Shown: positions 6,611-15,699 of the stretch, piece after piece
Layout of the letters: every line of letters begins with the position of its first letter
Numbering within the stretch: the first letter of the stretch is position 1
Virus record (IMG/VR): IMGVR_UViG_3300048930_001392
Location: 1-52,450 of that record
Length of the DNA: 52,450 nucleotides
From: a virus
Direction: 5' to 3' (one strand)
Program-made: the position numbers and the translations under genes
The notes under the pieces: generated by a model
Told to the model about the DNA's origin: nothing
Database searches by the model: none
The model's input: only the letters and a program-made list of their open reading frames with translations

Positions 6611-7570
6611 GTGATCCAACAGCTTGAACACTACACGAAGGGGCCAAAAAAGCCCCCATTGCACCACCTGGGCCATCATCCAACGATTGGCGCTGAAGCG
6701 CCCGAAACGGCGGTTTCGCCCGCGTTCCGATATCACGGGGCCAAGTTCCGGCTGTCGGGCTGGGTGCAGCAGCACTTCCCGCCCCATGTCACGTATGTAG
6801 AGCCATTCGGTGGAGCGGCCGGCGTATTGCTGACCAAGCCGCGCGCCTACGCGGAGGTCTACAACGACCTGGATGGCGATGTCGTCAATTTCTTTCGGGT
6901 GCTTCAAGACCCAACCCACCGCGACCGCCTTGTCGAGCTTTGCTACCTGACGCCATACGCTCGATCAGAATTTGAATTGGCGTGGGAGCCTACAGACGAT
7001 GCCGTGGAGCGGGCGCGGCGTCTGGTCATCCGCGCGCAAATGGGCTTCGGTTCTGCTGGCGCTACGAAAGGCAAGACCGGCTTTCGAATCGACACCGATC
7101 GGGCCTACGGCACATCCCAACACCATTGGGCAACCTATCCCGCAAGCTTGGCCGTCGTCGCCCAGCGATTCACGCAAGTGCTGATTGAAAACCGGCCCGC
7201 GATCGAAGTCATGCGCCAGCACGACGGGGCCAGCACGTTGCACTACGTTGACCCGCCATACCTACATTCCACACGGGTAATGTCATCGGGCAAAGCGGGT
7301 TACTACCGGCATGAAATGTCGGAAGAGGACCACATCGCCCTGTTGGACGTGCTGCTGGATCTGGAAGGCGCCGTGGTCGTTTCCGGTTACCCGTCCGCGC
7401 TGTACGACCAGCGCCTGGCTGGTTGGGCCAAGCATGAAACTGCAGCGCGTATTTCGGCAGGCCGCGGAACCGCTTTCAGAACCGAGTGCCTTTGGCTAAA
7501 CGGCGTAGCTGTGGCAGGGCTCGCACCGGACTGGCGACAGGTGTCACTGGGCATGGATGGTGTCGAATGA
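6611..7570 (+). CDS. D12-class N6-adenine DNA methyltransferase
   Basis: The product is 319 residues from a GTG start with GGGG upstream. It transfers a methyl group from S-adenosylmethionine to adenine N6 in DNA. The SAM-binding motif is seen as PFGGAAGVLL (about residues 65-74) and the catalytic motif as VDPPYLHS (about residues 214-221). It is the first gene after the left att junction. No partner restriction enzyme is nearby, so an orphan role protecting phage DNA from restriction, or control of packaging or replication, is likely. Its stop overlaps the next start (ATGA). Confidence 0.92.
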   Translation: MIQQLEHYTKGPKKPPLHHLGHHPTIGAEAPETAVSPAFRYHGAKFRLSGWVQQHFPPHVTYVEPFGGAAGVLLTKPRAYAEVYNDLDGDVVNFFRVLQDPTHRDRLVELCYLTPYARSEFELAWEPTDDAVERARRLVIRAQMGFGSAGATKGKTGFRIDTDRAYGTSQHHWATYPASLAVVAQRFTQVLIENRPAIEVMRQHDGASTLHYVDPPYLHSTRVMSSGKAGYYRHEMSEEDHIALLDVLLDLEGAVVVSGYPSALYDQRLAGWAKHETAARISAGRGTAFRTECLWLNGVAVAGLAPDWRQVSLGMDGVE

Positions 7571-8484
7571 AGGCACCAGCCACCCAGGTGTACTGGAAGG
7601 AATGGTGCAGCGACATCGCCCTGCGCCGTTGTTCCTGGCAGGCGCAAGGCGTCCTGCCGCACGTCCTGCTACTGCTGCACACGTCGGATGATCAGTACGG
7701 TGTTTTGCGCTGGCCACTGGCCGAGATTGCCAAGACCGCGGGCGTTCCGCTGAAGTTTTTACGCGAGTTGGCCGCCAAAAATGTGTTGAAAGGCGGTGAC
7801 GTTTTCGAATCCGACTTTGTGCACTTTCCAACCCATGCAGGCAAGAAAGGTGAACCCATCATTCTGGTTAAAGGTGATGGCGGAAGTTGTTGGTTTCTCG
7901 CACGTTTGGTTCGCGATGAGTGGGCACGCAGACAGCGTGGCGCCGCCACTCGCTTCACTGAAGACAACCAACCCAGCCGCACACCAACCCGCCGGGTTGG
8001 TGATGGGTCAGTTAACGGCCCTGCTTTTGCTTCTGCTTCTGCTTTTGATTCTTCTAACAACACTGCGTCTGTTACTCCACTAGGGGGAGCGGAATCCCAC
8101 GCGCTCGCGTTGCGTCAAATCGGGTACAGCGAATGCAGTGCGATGGAGCCGAACCTGGTTGCAGCGAAGGCGGAAGGCATCACGCCTGAAGAGCTGGTCA
8201 CCATAGCGAAGAGCAAACCCGGCAAGCCGATCAGTTACCTGGTGCAGGCAGCGAGGGGCAAGCGAGCCGATGCCATCGAACGCAAGGGCGAGCCCGGCCA
8301 GGTGGTGGTGCCCATAGATCCAGCAGCCAAGGCAGCAGCCGACGAACAGCGGCGAATGGAGGATGCGCAGTACACGATCGCCAATGACTTCAGGCTGGGC
8401 ATCATCGATGAGGCAACACGTGATCAAAGGCTTGCATTGCTGGTGCGAAGCCCGGCGCAGCAGGCTGCGGGGGCACGCTCGTGA
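7567..8484 (+). CDS. Putative phage replication protein (winged-helix N-terminus)
   Basis: The product is 305 residues. The N-terminal part (about residues 1-70) looks like a winged-helix fold (LPHVLLLLHTSDDQYG, then PLAEIAKTAGVPLKFLREL). A Ser/Ala-rich linker at about residues 140-175 follows, then a helical C-terminus. The layout resembles phage O-like initiators or DnaT-like helicase loaders. The chosen ATG overlaps the methyltransferase stop. The noncoding region after it holds short repeats that could act as iterons, which would suit an initiator. Function is inferred from layout only. Confidence 0.5.
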   Translation: MKAPATQVYWKEWCSDIALRRCSWQAQGVLPHVLLLLHTSDDQYGVLRWPLAEIAKTAGVPLKFLRELAAKNVLKGGDVFESDFVHFPTHAGKKGEPIILVKGDGGSCWFLARLVRDEWARRQRGAATRFTEDNQPSRTPTRRVGDGSVNGPAFASASAFDSSNNTASVTPLGGAESHALALRQIGYSECSAMEPNLVAAKAEGITPEELVTIAKSKPGKPISYLVQAARGKRADAIERKGEPGQVVVPIDPAAKAAADEQRRMEDAQYTIANDFRLGIIDEATRDQRLALLVRSPAQQAAGARS

Positions 8485-8848
8485 TTCCTTTCCTCCAATC
8501 ATTGCGCGCAAACACAGTTGTTCTGGCTTCGCGCCCCTGCGCATGGGGTAGGCCTGAACCCCTTGCTGGGCTTGGGCGAACCGCTGGCGACTCTCCCGAA
8601 TGTTATGGTTATGTGAAGAAAAAGGAACCGGGCCGGAACCCTTGTAAGTCATTGATTCGTAAGGGTCTAAGGCAGGCGCACCGGTCGGAGTGTCGCAGGG
8701 GGTCGTGGAACAAACGAAATCCTAACAACTCCTTAACGTTCTTAACGTTGTTCAGCTACCCCCCCTTCAAACCTGAACGGGGTTCAGCTACCTGTACCAA
8801 CTACTACCTCCTCGAAAATTTGAAGAGGGTCCAGGGGGCGTTTGCCGG
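8485..8848. other. 364-base noncoding region with short repeats
   Basis: A frame open through this stretch has poor coding character and is not accepted. The region holds an inverted pair, ACCCTT and AAGGGT, around 8638-8667, and two tandem copies of CTTAACGTT (8732-8740 and 8741-8749). It also has two copies of GTTCAGCTACC (8750-8760 and 8782-8792) with an inverted CTGAAC between them (8773-8778). Candidate roles are replication origin iterons for the upstream protein, an operator, or a recombination site for the downstream recombinase. Confidence 0.6.
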
Positions 8849-10012
8849 GTGCGTGCTGTGACGGCGGTGTTGCCGCCGGTCGCACCGCTGCCTGCGGACG
8901 CACTGGACGCGCTGCGCGGGCTGCCCAATGGTTCTGACCTGCCGGCGCACCGGCTGTGGCTGATGGGCGGCGAATTGCGCTTCAGCGAGGTTATGCGGCG
9001 GGTGGAGCGTCGCGGCCTGTCGGGCCGGGCGCTGGCCGAACTTTGGCTGTGGCTGGTGCACCTGGTGGTGGACATGGGCTCGCGTCCGGCCACCACTGGC
9101 CAGTCCTACGGCCGCACCGTGGCGCGGTTCCTGGCGTGGTGCGATGCCAACGGGGTCGACTTCACCCAGGCCACGCAGACGGAATTCGACAAGTGGCAAC
9201 GGTGGCTGGCCATCGACCAGCGCAACGGCGAGCGCTGGCGCACCCAGCAGGTGTACGCGCTGCGAAATTTTTACGACTGGCGCCGCAGTCGCGGCATCGC
9301 GGCCACCAACCTGGCGGCGGATCTGACCGGGCCGAAGGCGAAGCCCAAGCCGCCGAAGAAATACACCGACGACCAGCTGCGCGCCCTGTTCCGCGCGATC
9401 GACAGCGCACGGCCGATGCGCGCTGTGCGTGACCGCTGTGCGGTGCTTTTGTTGTTGACCACCGGCCTGCGCCGCGAAGAATTGGCGGGCCTGCAGCTGT
9501 CGCAACTGGAATTGACCAGGCGCACCGGTGTGGTACGCATCCGCGGCAAGGGTGCGAAGGAACGCGACGTGCCGTTCGAAGGTCCGGTGGTCGATGCGCT
9601 GCACGCCTGGCTGGCCGAACGTGATGCGCTGCCATATCCGTTCGACCGCGATGCGCTGTTCATCGGCTTAACCGGCCCACGGCAAGGGCAGCAGCTGTCG
9701 CTGCGCAGTTACGAAACCTTGATTGCACACCACGCCGTGGCCGCGAAATTACGCGACTGGGGTATTCATCGTTTCCGCGTCACGTTCGCCACGCAGCTTT
9801 ACGACGACGGTGCGGATATCGAAACCATCCGCGCCTTGATGGGCCACGAATCAATCGAAACCACGCGCCGTTACCTGGCCGTGTCGGAACGCGCACGCCG
9901 CACGCGCCTTAGTTCCGACCGACAGCACCGGGTGATGGGAACCAAGCCAACGGGTGCGCCGCTGTGGACGCGCATCGCAACAGGGGAGTTGACACGTGAT
10001 CAAGGGAATTGA
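8849..10012 (+). CDS. Tyrosine recombinase 1
   Basis: The product is 387 residues from a GTG with GGGGG upstream. The N-terminal SAM-like DNA-binding domain (about residues 75-150) is followed by a catalytic domain with the complete set: Arg in TTGLRREELAGL (about residue 208), Lys in GKGAKERDVPF (about residue 233), HRFR (about residues 308-311), and GHESIETTRRYL with the Tyr nucleophile near residue 343. It is far from either att site and sits directly after a repeat-rich noncoding region. Its end overlaps the next gene by 17 bases. It may act on phage DNA rather than, or as well as, on dif. Confidence 0.9.
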   Translation: MRAVTAVLPPVAPLPADALDALRGLPNGSDLPAHRLWLMGGELRFSEVMRRVERRGLSGRALAELWLWLVHLVVDMGSRPATTGQSYGRTVARFLAWCDANGVDFTQATQTEFDKWQRWLAIDQRNGERWRTQQVYALRNFYDWRRSRGIAATNLAADLTGPKAKPKPPKKYTDDQLRALFRAIDSARPMRAVRDRCAVLLLLTTGLRREELAGLQLSQLELTRRTGVVRIRGKGAKERDVPFEGPVVDALHAWLAERDALPYPFDRDALFIGLTGPRQGQQLSLRSYETLIAHHAVAAKLRDWGIHRFRVTFATQLYDDGADIETIRALMGHESIETTRRYLAVSERARRTRLSSDRQHRVMGTKPTGAPLWTRIATGELTRDQGN

Positions 10013-10379
10013 GTTCAGCGCCGGCGGTGATCCGCCTACGGATTTTGAAATCAGGTTGCTTCAGGCATCGCAAGCGGAATCGCCATGGGTGCTGGTGGGT
10101 CAGCGTCTGATGTTGGAACTTGGACCAAGGGTCGGCGCGACCGCGCTGGCACTGGTGCTTGATGAGTTGGGTACAGAGAAAATCTATGTGACACCACGCC
10201 GAAATTTCTTTGAACGGTTATGGGGCGTGGAGCGCGACGCGAAAATTTGTGCGTTGGCCCTGCGCAACGAATGGAGTTATGGAGAGATCGCGCAAATGTT
10301 CAAAGTTTCAAAGCAGTACGTTTTTCAGTTAGTCACGGGGAAGTCAAGCCGCCGGACCGACAAAACGCGCCGGTCGTGA
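9996..10379 (+). CDS. Mor-like helix-turn-helix protein
   Basis: The product is 127 residues from a GTG with AGGGGAG upstream. The C-terminal half holds a helix-turn-helix (about residues 93-115, SYGEIAQMFKVSKQYVFQL) preceded by FFERLWGVERDAKI. This is similar in layout to the Mor/C family of middle and late gene activators. It lies immediately upstream of the terminase genes, so activation of the late operon is a reasonable guess. A small-terminase-like role is the alternative. Confidence 0.55.
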   Translation: MIKGIEFSAGGDPPTDFEIRLLQASQAESPWVLVGQRLMLELGPRVGATALALVLDELGTEKIYVTPRRNFFERLWGVERDAKICALALRNEWSYGEIAQMFKVSKQYVFQLVTGKSSRRTDKTRRS

Positions 10380-10392
10380 TAGACACACGCCC

Positions 10393-11160
10393 ATGACCGA
10401 ACCTGCCACACCTGCCAAACGCCAGCTGACGCCGGCCGAACTGCAACAGCGCCGCAATGCTGCGGCGCTGTCCACCGGTCCGCGCACGGACGAAGGCAAG
10501 GCGCGCAGTTCGCGCAACGCGTGGAAGCACGGCCTGACCAGTTCCATCCACCACGCGCATTTCGACAACGGCATGAAAAGCATGCTGGGCGCGATGGGCA
10601 AACCGTGCCTGACCACGTGTCCCAAGCATCCGGACAATCCGGATCGCACGGTGTCGGCCTGTTCGCTGGTGCAGGACGGCATCACGTCGGCCGGCGGAAG
10701 TTGCCTGGACAAGCAGGTGTATGTGCAGGCGTTCGCATCCATCATCGACGCGCTGGAAGGCGGGTCGATGGAAGGCATGCACGGCCTGATGGCGTCGGAA
10801 ATTTCCGCCGCGCTGCAGATGCTGCACGAACTGCGCGCCAACATCGCAGACCAGGGCTTCGTCATGGGCATTCCCATGATCGACGACGATGGCAACGTCA
10901 TCACCCGCGCCGATGGCAGCGAGGTATACGGCAAATACGTGTCGAACCCAGGCTATCCGATGATGCTGAAAACACTGGAAGTCCTGGGCATCAGCCTGCC
11001 CGAACTGCTGGCCACGCCGCAGTCGCAGGCACGCGCCAAGGTGGAAGTGGAAAAGGTCGACGCCATGCAGACCATGCTGGGCGGAATTTTCCAGCGCACC
11101 AGCGCGGCGCGCAAAGCGCAACCTGGGCGCCCCGCCATCGAACACGACGGCGGCGAATAG
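10393..11160 (+). CDS. Terminase small subunit candidate
   Basis: The product is 255 residues. The N-terminus contains the basic RRNAAALSTGP, KARSSRNAWKHGL type motif common in phage proteins encoded just before the large terminase. The middle has four Cys (about residues 75-110). The small subunit recognises phage DNA and recruits the large subunit. The call rests on position (its stop overlaps the terminase GTG) and the N-terminal motif. Confidence 0.65.
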   Translation: MTEPATPAKRQLTPAELQQRRNAAALSTGPRTDEGKARSSRNAWKHGLTSSIHHAHFDNGMKSMLGAMGKPCLTTCPKHPDNPDRTVSACSLVQDGITSAGGSCLDKQVYVQAFASIIDALEGGSMEGMHGLMASEISAALQMLHELRANIADQGFVMGIPMIDDDGNVITRADGSEVYGKYVSNPGYPMMLKTLEVLGISLPELLATPQSQARAKVEVEKVDAMQTMLGGIFQRTSAARKAQPGRPAIEHDGGE

Positions 11161-13040
11161 TGGGCCGCCAGCGCACCAGCACCGGAATCCTTCAGGCGCA
11201 GATGCTGGACCGCGGCGTGTACGACATCGACGAATTCGATGCGTGGCTGGCGGAGAGCGGCTGGACGTGGAAACGCCTGGAACGCGGCGACTACGGCATC
11301 ACGCTGGATGAAGCCCTGCTGATGTTCACCTGCGAAGATCCGCTGCGCTGGTCGGAAACTTTCCTGTTTGAGCCCGACAGCGGCGAGCCGTACCGGTTCT
11401 GGGATTACCAGCGCGAAAGCATCCGCGCGTGGATGCAGGACGTGATCCACCAGGACGGCGCAGAGTGCGGCAAGACGCGCGAAATTATCGCGCTGATCGC
11501 GTGGGCCGGTTGCACGTCGATGGGCGGGCGTGTCGCCAACCCGTGGACGTTGGTGGCGGCACCGCAGACCACCCACCTGGACGAAATCACCCTGGCGCTG
11601 GAAGAACAGTTCGGCGTGTCCGATGGTGCCGGGCAGAAAACATTGATCCAGCATTTCTGGCTGAAGCCGAAAAAAACGCCACACACCATGCACCGGTTCC
11701 TGTCGCCGAACCCATTGCGTCCCGACAAGCCCAGCATTGCGCGCACGTACTACCGCCCAGGCGGCCACGACGGCGAAGCCTTCCGCGGTGTGCACGTCAA
11801 CGCCTTCGGCCTGTTCGATGAAGCGGCGAAGGTGAAAAATAAAGTAATTTTCAGCGAGTTCTGGCGCGCACTGAAACCCGGGTGCCGTTCGCGGATCTAT
11901 TCCGTTCCGGACGGCGACCGCAGCACGGAATACTTCCGCCTGACCCAAGCCGCGCAACTGAACCTGCCGCTGGCAAAAGAGGGCTACCGCCTGTTCCGTT
12001 GGGCGCAATCGCTGAAGCCCGCGCCGTTCTGGGATGAAAAACGCGAGGCGGACATGATCCGCCGCTTCGGTGGCCGCAACACGCCGGGGTATCAGCGCAA
12101 CGTGCTGGGCGAACACGGCCAGTCGGAAAACCCGGTGTGGCCTTGGTCGGTGCTGATGCCCAACGTGGTGGAAATGCCGGACTATCGTTTCATCCGCCTG
12201 CACGCGGACGCGGAAGCGGACAGCCTGACCATCGAGGTCATGTCCGTGAAGATGACGCACAACGCCGGCCGCAAGGTTGGCGAATACGTCTGGCACGAAG
12301 ACACCAGCATCGCGCTGACACCGCTGCTGAAGGGCACCGACAGCGAGCGACGCGCGGCGATGCGCGAGATATTGCGGCCGTACATTCGCGCCGTGGCGCA
12401 GGGCGTGTTCTGGGCGGGTGCCGACTTGGGCGAACGCAGCGATCCCACAGAAATCATCCTTAGCGAAGAGATCGGCCCGGTCTTCCACGACCGCGTGCGC
12501 ATCCAGGCCAAGGGCTTCCCGTACCACCTGCAGGAAGAATTGATCTATGTCCTGGACAGCCTGTTCAATCACCTGCCGTTCTGGGCGGCCGACCTTGGCA
12601 GCGCCGGCACCACGGTGGTCAAGAACCTGATCAACGTGGATCGATTCGCCGATGCGAATTTTGAAGACCGCATGATCGGTTTCCATTTCCAGCAGACCGT
12701 GCCGTGCATTGGCGAAGACGGCGAAATGCTGGAGGAAGACGACCCACGCACCGGCGAGCGCAAGGAACTGACCGCGCCCGCCAAGCACTGGGCCACGCAG
12801 TGCATCAGCGCCCGCCTGCAGGCGGGCGGCTACGCGCTGCCCTATGACACCACCGCGCTGAATGACATGGCCACGCAGACCGCGCGAGCGGGCGCCAAGT
12901 GGCCGATCTACTCGAAACAAGCGGACCACCACCCGGACGCACGCCGCCAGCAGATGCTGCGGAAGCTGCGGTCATTGATCGACGACGGCGTGGGGCACGA
13001 CCTGTTCGCGTCCGGCGTTGCGGAAAGGAACGCGGCATGA
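11160..13040 (+). CDS. Terminase large subunit
   Basis: The product is 626 residues from a GTG that overlaps the preceding stop. It is the ATP-driven DNA packaging motor with nuclease activity. A P-loop-like motif is seen as DGAECGKTREI (about residues 97-107) and a Walker B-like segment as AFGLFDEAAK (about residues 217-226). A likely nuclease acidic residue is in GADLGERSDPTE (about residues 420-431). The open frame continues upstream through the preceding gene, but only in shadow sequence. Confidence 0.88.
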   Translation: MGRQRTSTGILQAQMLDRGVYDIDEFDAWLAESGWTWKRLERGDYGITLDEALLMFTCEDPLRWSETFLFEPDSGEPYRFWDYQRESIRAWMQDVIHQDGAECGKTREIIALIAWAGCTSMGGRVANPWTLVAAPQTTHLDEITLALEEQFGVSDGAGQKTLIQHFWLKPKKTPHTMHRFLSPNPLRPDKPSIARTYYRPGGHDGEAFRGVHVNAFGLFDEAAKVKNKVIFSEFWRALKPGCRSRIYSVPDGDRSTEYFRLTQAAQLNLPLAKEGYRLFRWAQSLKPAPFWDEKREADMIRRFGGRNTPGYQRNVLGEHGQSENPVWPWSVLMPNVVEMPDYRFIRLHADAEADSLTIEVMSVKMTHNAGRKVGEYVWHEDTSIALTPLLKGTDSERRAAMREILRPYIRAVAQGVFWAGADLGERSDPTEIILSEEIGPVFHDRVRIQAKGFPYHLQEELIYVLDSLFNHLPFWAADLGSAGTTVVKNLINVDRFADANFEDRMIGFHFQQTVPCIGEDGEMLEEDDPRTGERKELTAPAKHWATQCISARLQAGGYALPYDTTALNDMATQTARAGAKWPIYSKQADHHPDARRQQMLRKLRSLIDDGVGHDLFASGVAERNAA

Positions 13041-13090
13041 CCACCACCACCCTGCGCCACGCGGCGCCACAGACCGAGACATTCGCATGA
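13037..13090 (+). CDS. 17-residue mini-ORF linking terminase and portal
   Basis: An ATG overlaps the terminase stop (ATGA) and the TGA overlaps the portal ATG (ATGA). The peptide MTTTTLRHAAPQTETFA is not hydrophobic and has no recognisable motif. The double overlap suggests it couples portal translation to terminase translation, whether or not the peptide has a role. Confidence 0.4.
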   Translation: MTTTTLRHAAPQTETFA

Positions 13091-15237
13091 ACCTGAAACC
13101 CATGGACTGGTTCCGCCGCAAGACCAGTGACACCGACCCCACCCACAACCAGGGCGGCGGCATTGCCGCGTCCACGCGTGACACGCTGCCGATGGGGGCG
13201 TGGTCCAGTACGTTCGCCAACTGGCAGCCGCGGAGCAAGTCGCCCTGGTTGCTGGAAGCCCTGCGTGAAGCGCTGCCCATCCTGGACGGCGGCATCAATC
13301 GCCTGGTAACACTCGACGGCATCATCGAAGTCGAGGGCGCGAACGAAAAGCTGGTGGATGAAATCCGCGAGTGGATGCGCAACGTTCCGGTCAACGATCT
13401 GGAAAGTGGCTACCAGGCGTTCTACGCCAGCCTGGGTGCGGAACACTACGAACAGGGCGTCGGCGTGGGTGAGTTCATCTACGACAGCAAGGGCCGTGAC
13501 GTGATCGGCCTGCGCGTGGCCGACAGCAAGGGCATCGCCTTCGTGCGCGCGGAAAACCGCCTGCAGGTGTATTACCGCGCACCCGGTAGCGACCACGACC
13601 TGCGCAGCGATGGACTGGGTACGGTGGAATCCATCCTGCGTGGCACCAGCGGCACGCCGGTGTCGCAGGGTGCCACGCTGAAGGGCAACGGTTATGTGGA
13701 ACTGGACCCCGCGCAGTGCGTGTTCGCGTTGCACCGCCCGGAAGCCGACAACCCCTACGGCACCAGCATCCTGCGCAGCCTTCCGTTTGTCGCGCAGATC
13801 CTGCTGAAGATGGAAAACGCGAGTGGCCGCACGTGGGAACGTTTCGGCGACCCGCCGTTCCACGTGCACTACGCCACCAAAAATCGCAAGATCAGTGCGG
13901 ATGATGCGCTGAAGCGCGCCAACACCATCGCCACGAACCTGGCCAAGGCACTGACCGGCAAGTCGCGCGGCAACAGCGTGGACCTGGCCACCGCTGCTGC
14001 TGCCGATGATGAAATCAAGTTGGAAATCATTGGCGCACAGGGCATCGCGCTGGAAATCGAGGCGCCCGCCCGTCACATGCTTGAACAGATCGTGTCCGCG
14101 TTCGGCCTGCCGCCGTGGATGCTGGGCATCACCTGGTCACAAGCCGCCGGTATCGGCGAGCAACAGTCCGTGGTGGTGTTGCAGGAATCGCAGACGCGGT
14201 TCGAGTTGCGCAAGCCTGGGCTGGAGCGACCGATTATCGCCATGCTGCGTGCGCGTGGCCGCACGTGGAAGCCGGGCGACTGGGATCTGGTGCAGCGCCT
14301 GCCGAACCTGATGGACGAAGAGCGCAAGGCGCGGGCGCGGTTCCTGAATGCCCAGACCGAAATGATGCAGAACGAAGCCGGAAACACGGAACCGCCACCC
14401 ACGGGCCGCGGCATCGACAACAACCTGCGTTCGGTGCGTGCCCGCCGTGCAAAAGCACGCAAGGCACCGGCCGACGACGAAAGAGAAGGGGAAGCGTGGG
14501 CCATTGACGACCCGGCACTGCCCCGCATCGAGGCTGAAACCATCGGCGGCATGCTGGGCGTGTGGAACCGCATGCGCGGTGAAGTGCTGACACGGCTGGG
14601 CCTGAACTTGCCGCTGGCCGACACCTTCACGTTTGACCAGGACCAGTTGCCGGATCTGCTGCTGTTGGGTCAACAGCAGGTGCGCGACCTACGCCCGGAA
14701 TTGTTGGCGGGGCAGTTGGATGCGTGGGATCGCGGAATCGAGAATGCGGACGCCAGCACGCCTGCGAAAGCCGCAGGGCGCAAGGGCTGGGCCGATGATC
14801 CCGTGGTAGCCGCCGCCATTGAAGCCATGCGCGCGGAAGCACGCGCGACGTTCATCACCACGGGCCTGGCTATGGTGAAAGACGGCGTGGCCCGCACGTT
14901 CCGCCAACGCATAGTGGCCGCACTTGCGTCCGGCGAATTCGACGGGCAGAACCCGGTGAACGTGGCGCGGGAATTGTCGCAGCGATTCGACGCGGGCGAA
15001 TACAACTGGGAACGGCTGGCGCGCAGCGAAATTGCAATGGCGCAGTCAGACGGCAGCCTGGTGATGATGCGCGAGCAAGGCACCACGCTGGTGGATTACC
15101 TGACGGCGGAGGATTCCGAGGTGTCGCGCATTTGCCGTGAACTGGCAGAAGCCGGGCCGTACGCCATCGCCGATGTACCGGTGCCGGTGCGTGATTCCCA
15201 TCCGAACTGCCGGTGCGCACTGGCGGCTGTTGACTGA
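13087..15237 (+). CDS. Portal protein fused to MuF-like head morphogenesis domain
   Basis: The product is 716 residues. The N-terminal 450 or so residues look like a DUF935 (Mu gp29-type) portal, which forms the dodecameric DNA entry ring. The C-terminal part (about residues 560-716) resembles phage Mu F / SPP1 gp7 and ends with the hallmark DSHPNCRC motif. In Mu these are separate genes; here there is one open frame with no stop or frame break between them. A variable Pro/Arg-rich linker near residues 430-470 separates the domains. Confidence 0.85.
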   Translation: MNLKPMDWFRRKTSDTDPTHNQGGGIAASTRDTLPMGAWSSTFANWQPRSKSPWLLEALREALPILDGGINRLVTLDGIIEVEGANEKLVDEIREWMRNVPVNDLESGYQAFYASLGAEHYEQGVGVGEFIYDSKGRDVIGLRVADSKGIAFVRAENRLQVYYRAPGSDHDLRSDGLGTVESILRGTSGTPVSQGATLKGNGYVELDPAQCVFALHRPEADNPYGTSILRSLPFVAQILLKMENASGRTWERFGDPPFHVHYATKNRKISADDALKRANTIATNLAKALTGKSRGNSVDLATAAAADDEIKLEIIGAQGIALEIEAPARHMLEQIVSAFGLPPWMLGITWSQAAGIGEQQSVVVLQESQTRFELRKPGLERPIIAMLRARGRTWKPGDWDLVQRLPNLMDEERKARARFLNAQTEMMQNEAGNTEPPPTGRGIDNNLRSVRARRAKARKAPADDEREGEAWAIDDPALPRIEAETIGGMLGVWNRMRGEVLTRLGLNLPLADTFTFDQDQLPDLLLLGQQQVRDLRPELLAGQLDAWDRGIENADASTPAKAAGRKGWADDPVVAAAIEAMRAEARATFITTGLAMVKDGVARTFRQRIVAALASGEFDGQNPVNVARELSQRFDAGEYNWERLARSEIAMAQSDGSLVMMREQGTTLVDYLTAEDSEVSRICRELAEAGPYAIADVPVPVRDSHPNCRCALAAVD

Positions 15238-15251
15238 CGAATTTTGCCCGC

Positions 15252-15334
15252 CGTCAAGTAGCCGGGCCGACAGCACGCACCCGGGCCTGTAACCCTTCAT
15301 CCCGTCCATATCCCCGCTGATTCGCGGGGGGTTA
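15252..15334. repeat. Intergenic repeat copy 1 and hairpin
   Basis: The first copy of a 23-base repeat (CGTCAAG, two variable bases, then GCCGGGCCGACAGC) begins 14 bases after the portal stop. It is followed by a weak CCGGG/CCCGG pairing, and further on by a CCCCGC/GCGGGG hairpin (about 15312-15329). The other copies are at 31321 and 34675. Probable roles are transcript processing, termination or attenuation between late gene blocks. Confidence 0.6.
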
Positions 15335-15354
15335 CCGGAGTGAAGGGGCATGAA

Positions 15355-15699
15355 GTGAGCGAAAACAAAACCAACCTGGCCGAAGTCCAGAACCTGCCCA
15401 TCGCCGAAATGTCGGAATTGCTGGGTGCGCTGACCGCCGCCGAACTGCACGAACTGCGTGCACTCGAAGCCAGCGAATCGAACCGCAAGGGTGCGCTGGA
15501 AGCTATCGACGCTGCACTGGTTGCCGCCGAAGCCCCGCCTGCTGGCGTTGGTGACCCGTTCGCGGAAAAGCCCGTGGAGGCCGCCGCCGATGAAACCCCG
15601 GATTGGCAGACGCCCGATTACACCGGCCCGCTGGATATCGAAAAGGCCGAGTGGCGCCGCCACAACATCAAGCCGGTGGGCGAGGTCAGCACCAAGTGA
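15355..15699 (+). CDS. Small acidic helical phage protein
   Basis: The product is 114 residues, rich in Glu, Ala and Leu in its first half (AELHELRALEASE) with an acidic Pro-containing tail. The start is a GTG with AAGGGG at good spacing; a GTG 15 bases earlier is a poorer choice. It overlaps the protease gene by 4 bases. Composition and position between portal and protease suit a head assembly accessory or scaffold-like protein, but no family is recognised. Confidence 0.7.
   Translation: MSENKTNLAEVQNLPIAEMSELLGALTAAELHELRALEASESNRKGALEAIDAALVAAEAPPAGVGDPFAEKPVEAAADETPDWQTPDYTGPLDIEKAEWRRHNIKPVGEVSTK

Noticed and set aside
8481-8861. Open frame of 126 codons after the putative replication protein
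   Set aside because: The composition looks non-coding, there is no ribosome site, and it covers a repeat-rich region before the recombinase.
10953-12932. Very long leftward frame opposite the terminase
   Set aside because: It is a high-GC antisense shadow; the rightward strand encodes a clear terminase.
12805-14076. Long leftward frame opposite the terminase end and the portal
   Set aside because: It is antisense to recognisable structural genes and has no start signal.
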